Positions 31,461 to 39,980 of a stretch of DNA of 64,000 nucleotides are shown here, piece after piece. Source of the stretch: Anaerotruncus sp. MC2020 (lineage in GTDB: Bacteria; Bacillota; Clostridia; Oscillospirales; Ruminococcaceae); NCBI GenBank assembly GCA_000701945.1, contig JNKE01000016.1, forward strand, positions 230,488 through 294,487, given 5' to 3'. The notes under the pieces are model-generated. The model had not been told where the DNA came from. It searched no databases and saw only the letters and a list, made by a program, of their open reading frames with translations. The first letter of the stretch is position 1. The number at the start of each line of letters is the position of its first letter. The translations under genes and the position numbers were made by a program.

Positions 31461-33126
31461 AAAAATCTTCCTCAGCATAATCACGGTCTCATTCTTAGCC
31501 GTCACCGCGGCGATATTCCTGCTCACGGGAGTGTCCTACAGGTACGCCGCCGACACCTCCGCCGAGCACCTGCGGCAGAGCTGCACGATGATAGCCTCCG
31601 CAGTCGAGCAGAGCGGCGGCAGATACCTCGACGAGACGGACTTCGGCGAACTCCGCGTGACATGGATATCCGCCAAGGGACGCGTTATTTTTGACTCGCA
31701 GCACGACCCCGTACAGCTCGACGACCACTCCGACAGACAGGAAGTCGGCGAAGCTATGCGCTCGGGAGAGGGCAGTTCTGCGCGCTACTCCGACACCCTC
31801 ATGACAAGGACAGTCAACCACGCGCGGCGTCTATCGGACGGCTCCGTAATACGAGTGTCCGCCGAGCAGAGGTCGTTTCCCGCGCTGCTGCTGAAGAATC
31901 TCCAGCCGCTCGCGGTCATGCTGACGGCGCTCGCACTGTGCTCGTTCGGACTTGCGATACTCATTTCGCGGCATATCGTCCGCCCGATAAACAACATCGA
32001 CCTCGACCACCCCAAGACCGAGAAAAGCTACAAGGAGCTCGCTCCCCTGCTGAAAAAGCTCCGCAAGCAGAACGGCAGGATAAACCGCCAGATGATAGAG
32101 CTCAGACAGAGCCGCGAACAGTTCAGCCTCACCACCGAGAGCATGAGCGAGGGGCTCATCGTCGCCGACCAGAAGGCGAATATCCTCACCTCCAACACCA
32201 GCGCGTACACCCTCCTCGGGGCGGAGAAGCACGACAGCGACCACACCGTATTCTCGCTCTGCCGCACCGAGCAGTTCCGCCGCTGCATACAAAACGCTAT
32301 GGGCGGCAGGCGGTCGGAGTGCCTCATTAGCACCGACGGCGGCGAGCGCAAGGTCATCGCCTCGCCCGCAAACTCCCACGACACCGTCAACGGCATCGTC
32401 GTATTCATTCTCGACGTCACCGAGCAGCAGCAGCTCGAGACCATGCGCCGCGAGTTCACCTCCAACGTGTCGCATGAACTGAAAACGCCGCTCACTACGA
32501 TATACGGCATATCCGATATGCTCGCAAACGGCATGGTCAAGCCCGAGGACGTCCCCGCGCTCAGCGGCGATATCCGCCACGAGGCTGACCGCCTCATAAC
32601 GCTGATAAACGACATCGTCTCCCTCTCCAAGCTCGACGAGGAGGAGGGCGCTCCGAGGCAGGACGAGGAGGTCGACCTCTACGAGCTCGCCGAGGACGTT
32701 ATCTCCCGCCTGAGAATGAGCGCGGAGGAGAAGCACGTCACCGCGGAGCTCACGGGCGACCACGTCACCGTGCTCGGCAGCCGCACAATTCTCGACGAGG
32801 TCATCTACAACCTCTGCGACAATGCTATCAAGTACAACAACGAGGGCGGCAGCTTCTCCGTGAAGGTGTCACATATCCCGATGAAGGCGATAGTCACCGT
32901 CAGCGACACGGGCGCGGGCATTCCCGAGGCTCATCTCGGGCGCATTTTCGAGCGCTTCTATCGTGTCGACAAGAGCCGCTCCCGCAAGATAAAGGGCACG
33001 GGTCTGGGACTTTCGATAGTCAAGCACGGCGTGAGCTACCACGGCGGCACCGTCCGCGTGGACAGCACCGTCGGCAAGGGCACGGCGTTCACAGTCGAGC
33101 TGCCCATAGAAAAACGGCGGACATGA
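31453..33126 (+). CDS. PhoR-like sensor histidine kinase
   Basis: A 557-residue kinase. It has an N-terminal transmembrane segment (about 6-27), an extracytoplasmic sensor (28-140), a second membrane segment (about 143-168), a PAS-like region (about 215-320), a HisKA box with the phosphorylated histidine (VSHELKTPLTTIYG) and a HATPase domain with the N box (YNLCDNAIKYNN), G1 (DTGAGIP) and G2 (KGTGLGLSIVKHGV). The ATG at 31453 overlaps the regulator stop by 8 nt, so expression is coupled. A terminator hairpin overlaps its stop codon. Confidence 0.93.
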   Translation: MTKKIFLSIITVSFLAVTAAIFLLTGVSYRYAADTSAEHLRQSCTMIASAVEQSGGRYLDETDFGELRVTWISAKGRVIFDSQHDPVQLDDHSDRQEVGEAMRSGEGSSARYSDTLMTRTVNHARRLSDGSVIRVSAEQRSFPALLLKNLQPLAVMLTALALCSFGLAILISRHIVRPINNIDLDHPKTEKSYKELAPLLKKLRKQNGRINRQMIELRQSREQFSLTTESMSEGLIVADQKANILTSNTSAYTLLGAEKHDSDHTVFSLCRTEQFRRCIQNAMGGRRSECLISTDGGERKVIASPANSHDTVNGIVVFILDVTEQQQLETMRREFTSNVSHELKTPLTTIYGISDMLANGMVKPEDVPALSGDIRHEADRLITLINDIVSLSKLDEEEGAPRQDEEVDLYELAEDVISRLRMSAEEKHVTAELTGDHVTVLGSRTILDEVIYNLCDNAIKYNNEGGSFSVKVSHIPMKAIVTVSDTGAGIPEAHLGRIFERFYRVDKSRSRKIKGTGLGLSIVKHGVSYHGGTVRVDSTVGKGTAFTVELPIEKRRT

Positions 33127-33142
33127 TGTCCGCTGTTTTTTT
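33117..33142 (+). terminator. Terminator of the two-component operon
   Basis: GCGGAC-atgat-GTCCGC followed by TGTTTTTTTG; the hairpin contains the kinase stop codon. Confidence 0.85.
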
Positions 33143-33195
33143 GCGTGATCATGAGGCGCGGAGATGAAAATATGCTGAAATATTGCATATTTTTG

Positions 33196-33224
33196 TTGAC
33201 ATTTCCTCTCCCAAATGTTACAAT
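33196..33224 (+). promoter_or_regulatory. Promoter of the GH5 cellulase gene
   Basis: TTGACA, 17-nt spacer, TACAAT, near-consensus. The leader is about 52 nt. Confidence 0.82.
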
Positions 33225-33282
33225 GAAGGTGATGGGACGTCACAAAAAAATATCTCGGCGTCCGCGAGAGGGGAAATATCCT

Positions 33283-35295
33283 ATGAAGAAATTACTCAAG
33301 GCAATGACTGCTTTCGCTTCAGCTGCCGCGCTGACCGTTTCAGGCGCAGCTTCAAGCTTCAATGCAGTCCTGTCGTCGCCCGCTGTTACAGCTAACGCGG
33401 TCGATGACGGAAACGACGACTGGCTCCACGCCAAGGGCAGCCGTCTCTACGACATGAACGGCAACGAGGTATGGCTCACAGGCGCTAACTGGTTCGGCTT
33501 CAACTGCAACGAGGCGTGCCCGCACTACCTCTGGAGCGCCGACGCAGACGACTGTCTCACCGAGATAGCCGACCGCGGTATCAACATCATCCGCTTCCCG
33601 ATATCCACCGAGCTCATCGTCTCGTGGATGAACGGCAAGCCCAATCCCGTAAACAGCTTCTCCTGCAACAACGACCCTTCCTTCACTATCAACCCCGACT
33701 TTTGCAGCGAGGACGGCAAGACCCCCGTCGACTCCATGCAGGTGTTCGATATCATGATGAAGAAGTGCAAGGAGCACGGCATCAAGGCTTTCATCGATAT
33801 CCACAGCCCGCATACCGACAACTCGGGTCATAACTACAACCTCTGGTACGGCAAGGCTGGCGTCACCACCGACGTGTGGATAGACTCGCTGGTATGGCTC
33901 GCCGACAAGTACAAGAACGACGATACTCTCCTCGCATACGACCTCAAGAACGAGCCTCACGGCAAGGGTCAGGAGGGCAAGGACGCCGCCAAGTGGGACG
34001 GCTCCACCGACGAGAACAACTGGGCTTATGCGGCTACAAAGTGTGCTGAAGCTATCCTCGACGTCAACCCGAACGCGCTCATCCTCGTCGAGGGCGTTGA
34101 GCAGTCTCTGAGCGGTGCTCAGGAGGGCGACTACTGGGGTATGCCCGACAGACGTGACAACTCCCCCTACATCGGCGCATGGTGGGGCGGTAACTTCCGC
34201 GGCGCAAGAAAATATCCCATAAAGCCCAAGCAGGGTACATCTCAGATAGTTTACTCGCCGCACGACTACGGTCCGTCCGTATACGCGCAGACATGGTTCG
34301 ACAAGGACTTCTCCGAGAAGACCCTCCTCGACGACTACTGGTACGATACATGGGCTTACATCAACGCTGAGGAGATAGGTCCCGAGCTCATCGGCGAGTG
34401 GGGCGGTCACATGGACGGTGCCGAGAACCAGAAATGGATGACTCTCCTCCGCGACTACATGATAAAGCACCACATCAACCACACCTTCTGGTGCCTCAAC
34501 ACCAACTCGGGCGATACAGGCGGACTCTGGGACAGCCTCGGCTTCATGCAGGGCAAGGGTACTACTATCGCCTGGAACGAGCCCAAGTACAAGCTGTTTG
34601 AGGAAGCTCTCTGGCAGACCGCCTCGTCGGGCAAGTACATCGGTCTCGACCACCAGCGCGCTCTCGGCAAGAACGGCATCTCGCTCAACGAGTTCTACAG
34701 CAAGTACGCCAACACCGAGGGAAGCAACCTCGACGGCGGCAAGAAGGGCAGCGGTACTCCCATAATCGCAGACCCGACAAGCAGCACGACTGCTTCCTCA
34801 AAGACTACAACAACAGTCACAACTACAGCAACAACGACTACTACAATAAATGCTGATATGGTAAAGTGCGAGCACTGCGGCAAGGAGATACTCAAATCCG
34901 AGGCTATATACGGACCTCTCGGCTTCCCAGTATGTAAAGAGTGCTACGAAAACGGCGTTTACATCGGCACGAGAGCTCCCGACCCTACCGAAACAACTAC
35001 CACATCTACTACCACCACAGGTATCGTCAGTAGTAGCAGCAGCAGCGGCAATATTTCTACTCCTGCTGATCCTGTTCTTTACGGGGATGCTAATCTTGAT
35101 AAAAAAGTATCGGTCGCGGACGCGGTAGCGATACTCCAGTACATCGCTAACAGCGACAAGTTCAAGCTCACGGACGAGGCTAAGAAGAACGCGGACTGCT
35201 ACAACGTCGGCGACGGCGTAACGGGTATGGACGCGCTCGCGATACAGCAGCTCGACGCCAAGACTATCAGCGAACTGCCTGTTTTAGCAAAGTAA
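33283..35295 (+). CDS. Dockerin-bearing GH5 endoglucanase-type enzyme with an embedded four-cysteine module
   Basis: A 670-residue secreted glycoside hydrolase. It has a signal peptide (about 1-38), a GH5 catalytic domain (about 42-460) with acid/base E234 in LKNEP and nucleophile E372 in LIGEWGG, and HYLW/WWGG aromatic subsites. A Thr-rich linker (500-525) leads to a module with C529, C532, C551 and C554 (KCEHCGKE...FPVCKECYENG). A second Thr/Ser linker and a dockerin (about 598-667) follow. The dockerin (GDANLDKKVSVADAVAILQYIA) nearly matches that of ScaC and should bind ScaA and ScaB cohesins. The start follows GAGAGGGG. It should cleave internal beta-1,4-glucan bonds on the cellulosome. 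The cysteine module is not a known carbohydrate-binding module. Confidence 0.92.
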   Translation: MKKLLKAMTAFASAAALTVSGAASSFNAVLSSPAVTANAVDDGNDDWLHAKGSRLYDMNGNEVWLTGANWFGFNCNEACPHYLWSADADDCLTEIADRGINIIRFPISTELIVSWMNGKPNPVNSFSCNNDPSFTINPDFCSEDGKTPVDSMQVFDIMMKKCKEHGIKAFIDIHSPHTDNSGHNYNLWYGKAGVTTDVWIDSLVWLADKYKNDDTLLAYDLKNEPHGKGQEGKDAAKWDGSTDENNWAYAATKCAEAILDVNPNALILVEGVEQSLSGAQEGDYWGMPDRRDNSPYIGAWWGGNFRGARKYPIKPKQGTSQIVYSPHDYGPSVYAQTWFDKDFSEKTLLDDYWYDTWAYINAEEIGPELIGEWGGHMDGAENQKWMTLLRDYMIKHHINHTFWCLNTNSGDTGGLWDSLGFMQGKGTTIAWNEPKYKLFEEALWQTASSGKYIGLDHQRALGKNGISLNEFYSKYANTEGSNLDGGKKGSGTPIIADPTSSTTASSKTTTTVTTTATTTTTINADMVKCEHCGKEILKSEAIYGPLGFPVCKECYENGVYIGTRAPDPTETTTTSTTTTGIVSSSSSSGNISTPADPVLYGDANLDKKVSVADAVAILQYIANSDKFKLTDEAKKNADCYNVGDGVTGMDALAIQQLDAKTISELPVLAK

Positions 35296-35304
35296 ACATT
35301 ATAA

Positions 35305-35336
35305 AAAGAGCACCCTGCGGGGTGCTCTTTACATTT
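35305..35336 (+). terminator. Terminator of the GH5 gene
   Basis: AAAGAGCACCC-tgcg-GGGTGCTCTTT. Confidence 0.85.
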
Positions 35337-35458
35337 GCGCGGTTCGCGGACTGATGCGGACATCAGCCCCCTGCTATCGGCTTCAGTGACCTTGCAGGGG
35401 ACGGCGTCCCCGATGTCTGTTTGCATGAGGGCGGATACTCTCCGCCCTCTTTTTAATG

Positions 35459-35484
35459 ATAAACGATAAATATTTATCGTTTAT
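35459..35484. promoter_or_regulatory. Perfect 26-bp palindrome (operator candidate 1)
   Basis: Left arm ATAAACGATAAAT and its exact complement on the right. It contains the half-site TTTATCGTTT in divergent arrangement. Confidence 0.65.
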
Positions 35485-35537
35485 TTTGCACAAGCATACC
35501 GCTTTTTGGATATACCGTTTATATGCAAACATACAAT

Positions 35538-35558
35538 ATTTATCGTTAAACGATAAAT
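35538..35558. promoter_or_regulatory. 21-bp palindrome upstream of the -35 box (operator candidate 2)
   Basis: Arms ATTTATCGTT and AACGATAAAT around one central base, ending 6 bp before the -35 hexamer. It uses the same half-site as the upstream palindrome. Confidence 0.65.
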
Positions 35559-35563
35559 AACTA

Positions 35564-35592
35564 TTGACAATCGTAAATTCTCGTGGTATTAT
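35564..35592 (+). promoter_or_regulatory. Promoter of the DUF2975-XRE pair
   Basis: TTGACA, 17-nt spacer, TATTAT. Confidence 0.8.
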
Positions 35593-35647
35593 AAGCACAA
35601 CGGAGGGAACAACAAATCCCTCCACTGATAAAAAGGAGGAAATTATT

Positions 35648-36346
35648 ATGAAAAACTCAAACATGAAAGCTATCAACGGGATCGGCAAGGCTTGCTCGAT
35701 AATCAGCAATATCGCCTTCATCTTCTGCATCGTGGGCTTCGTAAGCCTCATAATCGTAGAGATAGGGATACTCGCTTTCCCTATGGACAAAATTAAGCTC
35801 TCGGGCAATGCAGATGCAGTAGTCACAATCGAAGCGGAAGACATGGATTTCGGTATCAAGACTGCCAATTACCACTTCAGCGAAAATAACCAGAACGGTT
35901 TCCGTGTCGACGTTGACCAGGAGGGAATCACTATTTCGGACGATAAGATCGACTTCGGCGGTATCTGGTCACTCGATGTTGACGAGGTAGAAACCAGTGA
36001 TAACGGCGCAACTTTCAAGCTCACAGGCGATTTCGGCGAGTTCAACAAGGGTGCGATAAAGCGCAAGCTCTCGTTAAAAATGCTCGAAGCATTCATCTCT
36101 GTCGTTGCTACAGCCGTAACTCTTTTCTTTGCTCGCCGTGTATTCAAGGAGCTTTCAAAGTGTGAGACTCCCTTCACCGATGACATCGTCAAGAAGATGA
36201 AGGTGTTCGGCTGGGTAATGATAGGCTACGGAGTGCTCACAAGCCTCAACCTCACGACAATAGTCGCAGGTCTCGCAGTCCTTATGCTCGGCTACGTATT
36301 CGCACACGGCAAGGACCTCCAGCAGGAATCCGACGAGACATTATAA
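35648..36346 (+). CDS. DUF2975-like membrane protein
   Basis: A 232-residue membrane protein with an N-terminal transmembrane segment (about 14-40), a soluble loop of about 100 residues (AVVTIEAEDMDF...FKLTGDFGEF), and about three C-terminal segments (ISVVATAVTLFFARRVFKEL, VFGWVMIGYGVLTSL, TTIVAGLAVLMLGYVFAHG). The C-terminal pattern and the XRE partner match DUF2975 loci, whose function is unknown. The ATG follows AAAGGAGG. It is cotranscribed with the regulator 13 bp downstream. Confidence 0.75.
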   Translation: MKNSNMKAINGIGKACSIISNIAFIFCIVGFVSLIIVEIGILAFPMDKIKLSGNADAVVTIEAEDMDFGIKTANYHFSENNQNGFRVDVDQEGITISDDKIDFGGIWSLDVDEVETSDNGATFKLTGDFGEFNKGAIKRKLSLKMLEAFISVVATAVTLFFARRVFKELSKCETPFTDDIVKKMKVFGWVMIGYGVLTSLNLTTIVAGLAVLMLGYVFAHGKDLQQESDETL

Positions 36347-36359
36347 GGAGGTGCGATAT

Positions 36360-36593
36360 ATGTCGATAATCCTCAGACTTGACCGCGTCATGGCGGACAG
36401 GAAAATGAGCCTCAACGAGCTCAGCGAACGCGTTGGTGTCAGCAACGTCAACCTCTCAAAGCTCAAAACAGGCAAGGTCAGCGCGATACGCTTCTCAACT
36501 CTCGGCGCTATATGCAAGGCTCTGAACTGTCAACCCGGAGATATCCTCGAATTTATTGACGACGACGCGGAGAATATTCCCGTACAGCAATGA
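36360..36593 (+). CDS. Small XRE-family (YozG-type) regulator
   Basis: A 77-residue helix-turn-helix protein (MSLNELSERVGVSNVNLSKLKTGKVSAIRFSTLGAICKALNCQPGDILEFI), almost the entire length being the DNA-binding domain. The ATG 8 nt after AAGGAGG is chosen over a GTG that overlaps this site. Such regulators commonly follow DUF2975 genes. The TTTATCGTTT palindromes upstream of the operon are obvious candidates for its binding, which would make it autoregulatory; that is inference. Confidence 0.88.
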   Translation: MSIILRLDRVMADRKMSLNELSERVGVSNVNLSKLKTGKVSAIRFSTLGAICKALNCQPGDILEFIDDDAENIPVQQ

Positions 36594-36602
36594 AAAACTA
36601 TT

Positions 36603-36690
36603 TCGGGACGTCGAAGACACCGCCCCCTACATATAACTTTAGCATGAAAGTCAAATTGTAGGGGCTGGCGTCCTCGACAGCCCTTTTTTT
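36603..36690 (+). repeat. CCCCTACA-family elements between the XRE and hydrolase genes
   Basis: GGGACGTCGAAGACACCGCCCCCTACA (degenerate, 36604-36631), then TGTAGGGGCTG-gcgtcctcga-CAGCCC followed by a T-run (36657-36691), which can also act as a terminator. Confidence 0.6.
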
Positions 36691-36719
36691 CTAAAAAAAT
36701 TCGCACTTGGAGGTCTTTT

Positions 36720-37685
36720 ATGAAAAAGGCACTTAAAATCACAGGGAAAATACTGCTCGGCTTACTGATACTTCTTGCGGCAATTCTTATCATCACGACT
36801 GTATACAATCAGATAATGCTCAAAAAGAACAAAGCCCTGTACGAAACTCCGCTCGGACAGCTCGTTGAGGTCGACGGTCACAATATGAGCATCTACACCG
36901 AAGGCGAGGGCGAGCATACGATAGTTTTCCTGTCGGGCTATGGCACAGCTTCTCCCATACTCGATTTCAAGCCGCTCTACAGCAGGCTGAGCGATGAGAA
37001 CAGGATAGCCGTTGTAGAGAAGTTCGGCTACGGATTCAGCGATGAGATCGACGGCGAGCGTGATATGGACACCATTCTCCGTCAGGACAGAGAGGCTCTG
37101 CAAAAGGCAGGCATTGAAGCTCCGTATGTGCTGTGCCCGCACTCATTCTCGGGCTATGAAGCGACACTCTGGGCGCAGAAGTACCCTGAAGAAGTTGAAG
37201 CTATTGTCGGTCTGGACATCTGTACGCCCAACTGCAAGGACAAAAGTACACTCACTGCCGAGCATGACAGCATGAAGAAAATACTTCCGATATACAGATT
37301 TCTCCAATATACCGGAGGTCTGCGGATATTCAACGAAGACGAGTCGGGAACGCTCACTGCTGAGGAAAAGCAGATATATACCGAGCTGAACTGTAAAAAG
37401 AGCTTGAATGATACTGTCATCCGCGAGGGCAGTAATGACCTTGAGCTTGCATTGTATGATGAGTTCGACGCTTCGCCTCTGCCGACTGTGCCGATGATAA
37501 TGTACGTTTCTGCCGATAATGACGGCGATGAGCTTTGGGTAGGCGGTATGCAGGCAATGGTGGACGCTTCCGAAAACGGACAGCTCATCAAGCTCGACTG
37601 CGGACATTACGTCCACAATTTTGAATACGAGAGAATAAGCGCCGATATAAAGGAGCTTGTCGCAGAACTTAACAGCCGTTCCTGA
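36720..37685 (+). CDS. Membrane-anchored alpha/beta hydrolase
   Basis: A 321-residue protein with an N-terminal membrane anchor (about 10-30) and an alpha/beta hydrolase domain. Seen are the oxyanion strand IVFLSGYGTASPILDF, the nucleophile elbow CPHSFSGYEA (probably S142; the usual G-x-S-x-G flanks are P and S here), an acidic residue in SADNDGDE and the catalytic histidine in DCGHYVHNFE. Substrate unknown; esterase or peptidase activity is typical. GGAGG precedes the ATG. It is followed by a GCCCCT.../...AGGGGC hairpin with a T-run inside its loop (37716-37742). Confidence 0.88.
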   Translation: MKKALKITGKILLGLLILLAAILIITTVYNQIMLKKNKALYETPLGQLVEVDGHNMSIYTEGEGEHTIVFLSGYGTASPILDFKPLYSRLSDENRIAVVEKFGYGFSDEIDGERDMDTILRQDREALQKAGIEAPYVLCPHSFSGYEATLWAQKYPEEVEAIVGLDICTPNCKDKSTLTAEHDSMKKILPIYRFLQYTGGLRIFNEDESGTLTAEEKQIYTELNCKKSLNDTVIREGSNDLELALYDEFDASPLPTVPMIMYVSADNDGDELWVGGMQAMVDASENGQLIKLDCGHYVHNFEYERISADIKELVAELNSRS

Positions 37686-37868
37686 TTCATCTCAACAATT
37701 AAAAATAATCATAATGCCCCTGAGTTTTTTTCACTTAGGGGCAAATTCTGTATGTGTACCGCCATTGAAGAGCACTGTTTCTCTCGCTAGGGACAGTAGT
37801 ACCCCTTGGGATATCCCCGCCCCGCGCTTTTGTCGGCAGTCAATAACCGCCTCAACAGGCATTCAGAC

Positions 37869-37898
37869 TTGACATATAGGGGGGATATGAGTTATAAT
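37869..37898 (+). promoter_or_regulatory. Promoter of the polysaccharide operon
   Basis: TTGACA, 18-nt spacer, TATAAT, 43 bp before the aminotransferase start. Confidence 0.8.
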
Positions 37899-37940
37899 AT
37901 AGGTTGGATTAATGTATCTATCGCAGGAGGAACAAACGCT

Positions 37941-39197
37941 ATGGAGCCGACTTTCAAGACCCGTTTCAGCGGGATAGAACCGTTTGAACTCAGGATATGG
38001 CTCTCGTCTCCAACCATGCACGGCGAGGAGCAGAAATGGGTCGATGAAGCTATACGCACAAACTGGGTATCGACTGTCGGAGAGAATATCAACGTCATTG
38101 AAAAGCTGACAGCAGAATACGTTGGCGTGAAGCACGCAGTTGCTCTCTCATGCGGAACTGCCGCTCTGCACCTTGCCATACGCGCAGCCGCTGAAAGGCT
38201 CTACGGGACGCCAAAAGCGGGGCACGGAAGCCTCGAAGGGCGCAAAGTATTTGCCTCCGATATGACCTTCTCCGCTACTGTCAATCCCATAGCATATGAG
38301 GGCGGCGAGCCCGTCTTTATCGACGCGGAGCGGGACACCTGGAATATGTCTCCCGAAGCACTGGAAAAGGCTTTTTCGCTGTATCCCGATGTAAAGCTCG
38401 TAGTCCTTGCGCATTTGTACGGAGTTCCCGCAAAGCTTGAAGAGATAAAGGCAGTCTGTGACAGGCACGGCGCGCTTATAGTCGAAGACGCGGCTGAATC
38501 TCTCGGTGCGACCTATAAGGGCAGGCAGACAGGCTCGTTCGGCAGATATAACGCCATTTCCTTCAACGGCAACAAGATGATAACAGGCTCGTCGGGAGGA
38601 ATGTTCCTAACCGACAATGCCGAGGACGCGGAAAAAGTCCGCAAATGGTCGACTCAGAGCCGCGAAGCCGCTCCGTGGTATCAGCACGAGGAGCTCGGCT
38701 ATAACTACCGCATGAGCAATATCATTGCGGGTATCGTCCGCGGACAGCTCCCGCACCTTGGCGAGCACATCGCTCAGAAAAAGGCGATATATGAGAGATA
38801 CAGCGAGGGACTCAGAGAGCTTCCCGTGACCCTGAATCCGTTCGACAGCACAAACAGTGAGCCGAATTACTGGCTCTCATGCCTGCTGATAGACGAGGAC
38901 GCCATGTCAGAGCAGGTCAGGGACGAAATGACAGCGCATTATACGCATGAGCACGGAAGGTCGTGCCCGACGGAGATACTCGAAGCGCTTGCACACTTCA
39001 ACGCAGAGGGGCGTCCGATATGGAAGCCTATGCACTTGCAGCCGATTTACCGTGATTTCCCGTTCGTCAGCGCAGATGACGAAGAAAGCATCGGCTCGGA
39101 CATCTTCCGCAGAGGACTTTGTCTGCCCTCGGACAACAAAATGACCGAGGAGCAGCAGGACATAGTCATCGACATCATTCGCAGGTGCTTTATTTAG
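37941..39197 (+). CDS. DegT/DnrJ/EryC1/StrS-family sugar aminotransferase
   Basis: A 418-residue PLP-dependent enzyme that transaminates a keto-sugar nucleotide. The ATG follows AGGAGG by 10 nt; the longer open frame runs across the promoter and is rejected. Family marks are VGVKHAVALSCGTAALHLA, DMTFSATVNPIAYEGGEPVFIDAE, VEDAAESLGATYKGRQTGSFG, and the PLP-binding lysine in SFNGNKMIT. It resembles PglE-type enzymes making UDP-4-amino-4,6-dideoxy sugars, and a PglC-like transferase follows 13 bp downstream. First gene of the polysaccharide cluster. Confidence 0.9.
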   Translation: MEPTFKTRFSGIEPFELRIWLSSPTMHGEEQKWVDEAIRTNWVSTVGENINVIEKLTAEYVGVKHAVALSCGTAALHLAIRAAAERLYGTPKAGHGSLEGRKVFASDMTFSATVNPIAYEGGEPVFIDAERDTWNMSPEALEKAFSLYPDVKLVVLAHLYGVPAKLEEIKAVCDRHGALIVEDAAESLGATYKGRQTGSFGRYNAISFNGNKMITGSSGGMFLTDNAEDAEKVRKWSTQSREAAPWYQHEELGYNYRMSNIIAGIVRGQLPHLGEHIAQKKAIYERYSEGLRELPVTLNPFDSTNSEPNYWLSCLLIDEDAMSEQVRDEMTAHYTHEHGRSCPTEILEALAHFNAEGRPIWKPMHLQPIYRDFPFVSADDEESIGSDIFRRGLCLPSDNKMTEEQQDIVIDIIRRCFI

Positions 39198-39210
39198 GAG
39201 AACAGCACAT

Positions 39211-39978
39211 ATGAAAACATTGTTGAAGATAGCAAAGGCAGTTATCCTTTTGGCGGCAGCTGCTTCCGCAGCCGCTTTTATTTGCGAACGGATAGCTGAA
39301 ATTAAAAATAAGGGTGCAGAGTTTCTCAGAAAGCCCACCGGTCTGTATGAGCACTATGTCAAAAGACCTCTCGACTGCTTCCTGAGTACGGGAGCGCTCA
39401 TCGTTCTGTCTCCTCTGCTCCTGTGTCTGACCGTTATCGGAGCTGTCAAGATGAAGGGCAACCCGTTCTTCACTCAGGACAGACCGGGAAGAACAGACCC
39501 CCAAACAGGCAAAGAACGCATTTTCAAGCTCATAAAGTTCAGGTCGATGACCAACGAGAGGGACGAAAACGGCGAGCTTCTGCCCGACGATGTGCGCCTA
39601 AACTCATACGGCAAGCTGCTCCGCTCTACAAGTCTGGACGAACTGCCCGAGCTGCTCAACATCGTCAAGGGTGATATGGCAATAGTCGGTCCCAGACCGC
39701 TGCTTGTGAAGTATCTGCCTTGGTATACAGAACGCGAGCGGCACAGACATGACGTCAGACCAGGATTGACGGGGCTTGCTCAGATAAATGGAAGAAATTT
39801 TATAGATTGGGACAACAGATTGGCTTTAGATATAGAATATACAGACAGCATATCTTTCTCTGATGATATTAGCATATTAAGCCAAACTATAAAGAAAGTT
39901 ATCATCAAAGAGGATATCGCTGTAGACTACCCGACAGCAGAACCTTATCTTGACGAAGAAAGGAAAGCGGCAAAATAA
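39211..39978 (+). CDS. Undecaprenyl-phosphate sugar-1-phosphate transferase (PglC/WbaP-like)
   Basis: A 255-residue bacterial sugar transferase that loads the first sugar phosphate onto undecaprenyl phosphate. It has an extra N-terminal hydrophobic segment (about 8-25), then YVKRPLDCFLSTGALIVLSPLLLCL, KLIKFRSMTNERD, RSTSLDELPELLNIVKGDMAIVGPRPLL and RPGLTGLAQINGRN. The catalytic Asp-Glu dyad is in LDELPEL. Base composition falls sharply near 39790, inside the gene, suggesting a recombination join. It should start repeat-unit assembly for the cluster. Confidence 0.92.
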   Translation: MKTLLKIAKAVILLAAAASAAAFICERIAEIKNKGAEFLRKPTGLYEHYVKRPLDCFLSTGALIVLSPLLLCLTVIGAVKMKGNPFFTQDRPGRTDPQTGKERIFKLIKFRSMTNERDENGELLPDDVRLNSYGKLLRSTSLDELPELLNIVKGDMAIVGPRPLLVKYLPWYTERERHRHDVRPGLTGLAQINGRNFIDWDNRLALDIEYTDSISFSDDISILSQTIKKVIIKEDIAVDYPTAEPYLDEERKAAK

Positions 39979-39980
39979 AA

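Larger units (their letters stand above)
35296..35647. other. 352-bp intergenic region with operator-like palindromes
   Basis: After the GH5 terminator it holds two hairpins of the GGGGACG-cgt-CCCC and GGGCGGA...TCCGCCC type (35395-35450). Then comes an AT-rich stretch with two palindromes (35459-35484 and 35538-35558) and a consensus promoter (35564-35592). No gene seen. Confidence 0.75.

Noticed and set aside
37716..37742. Intrinsic terminator after the alpha/beta hydrolase
   Set aside because: The hairpin is strong, but the T-run is inside its loop and no T-run follows, so termination is doubtful.
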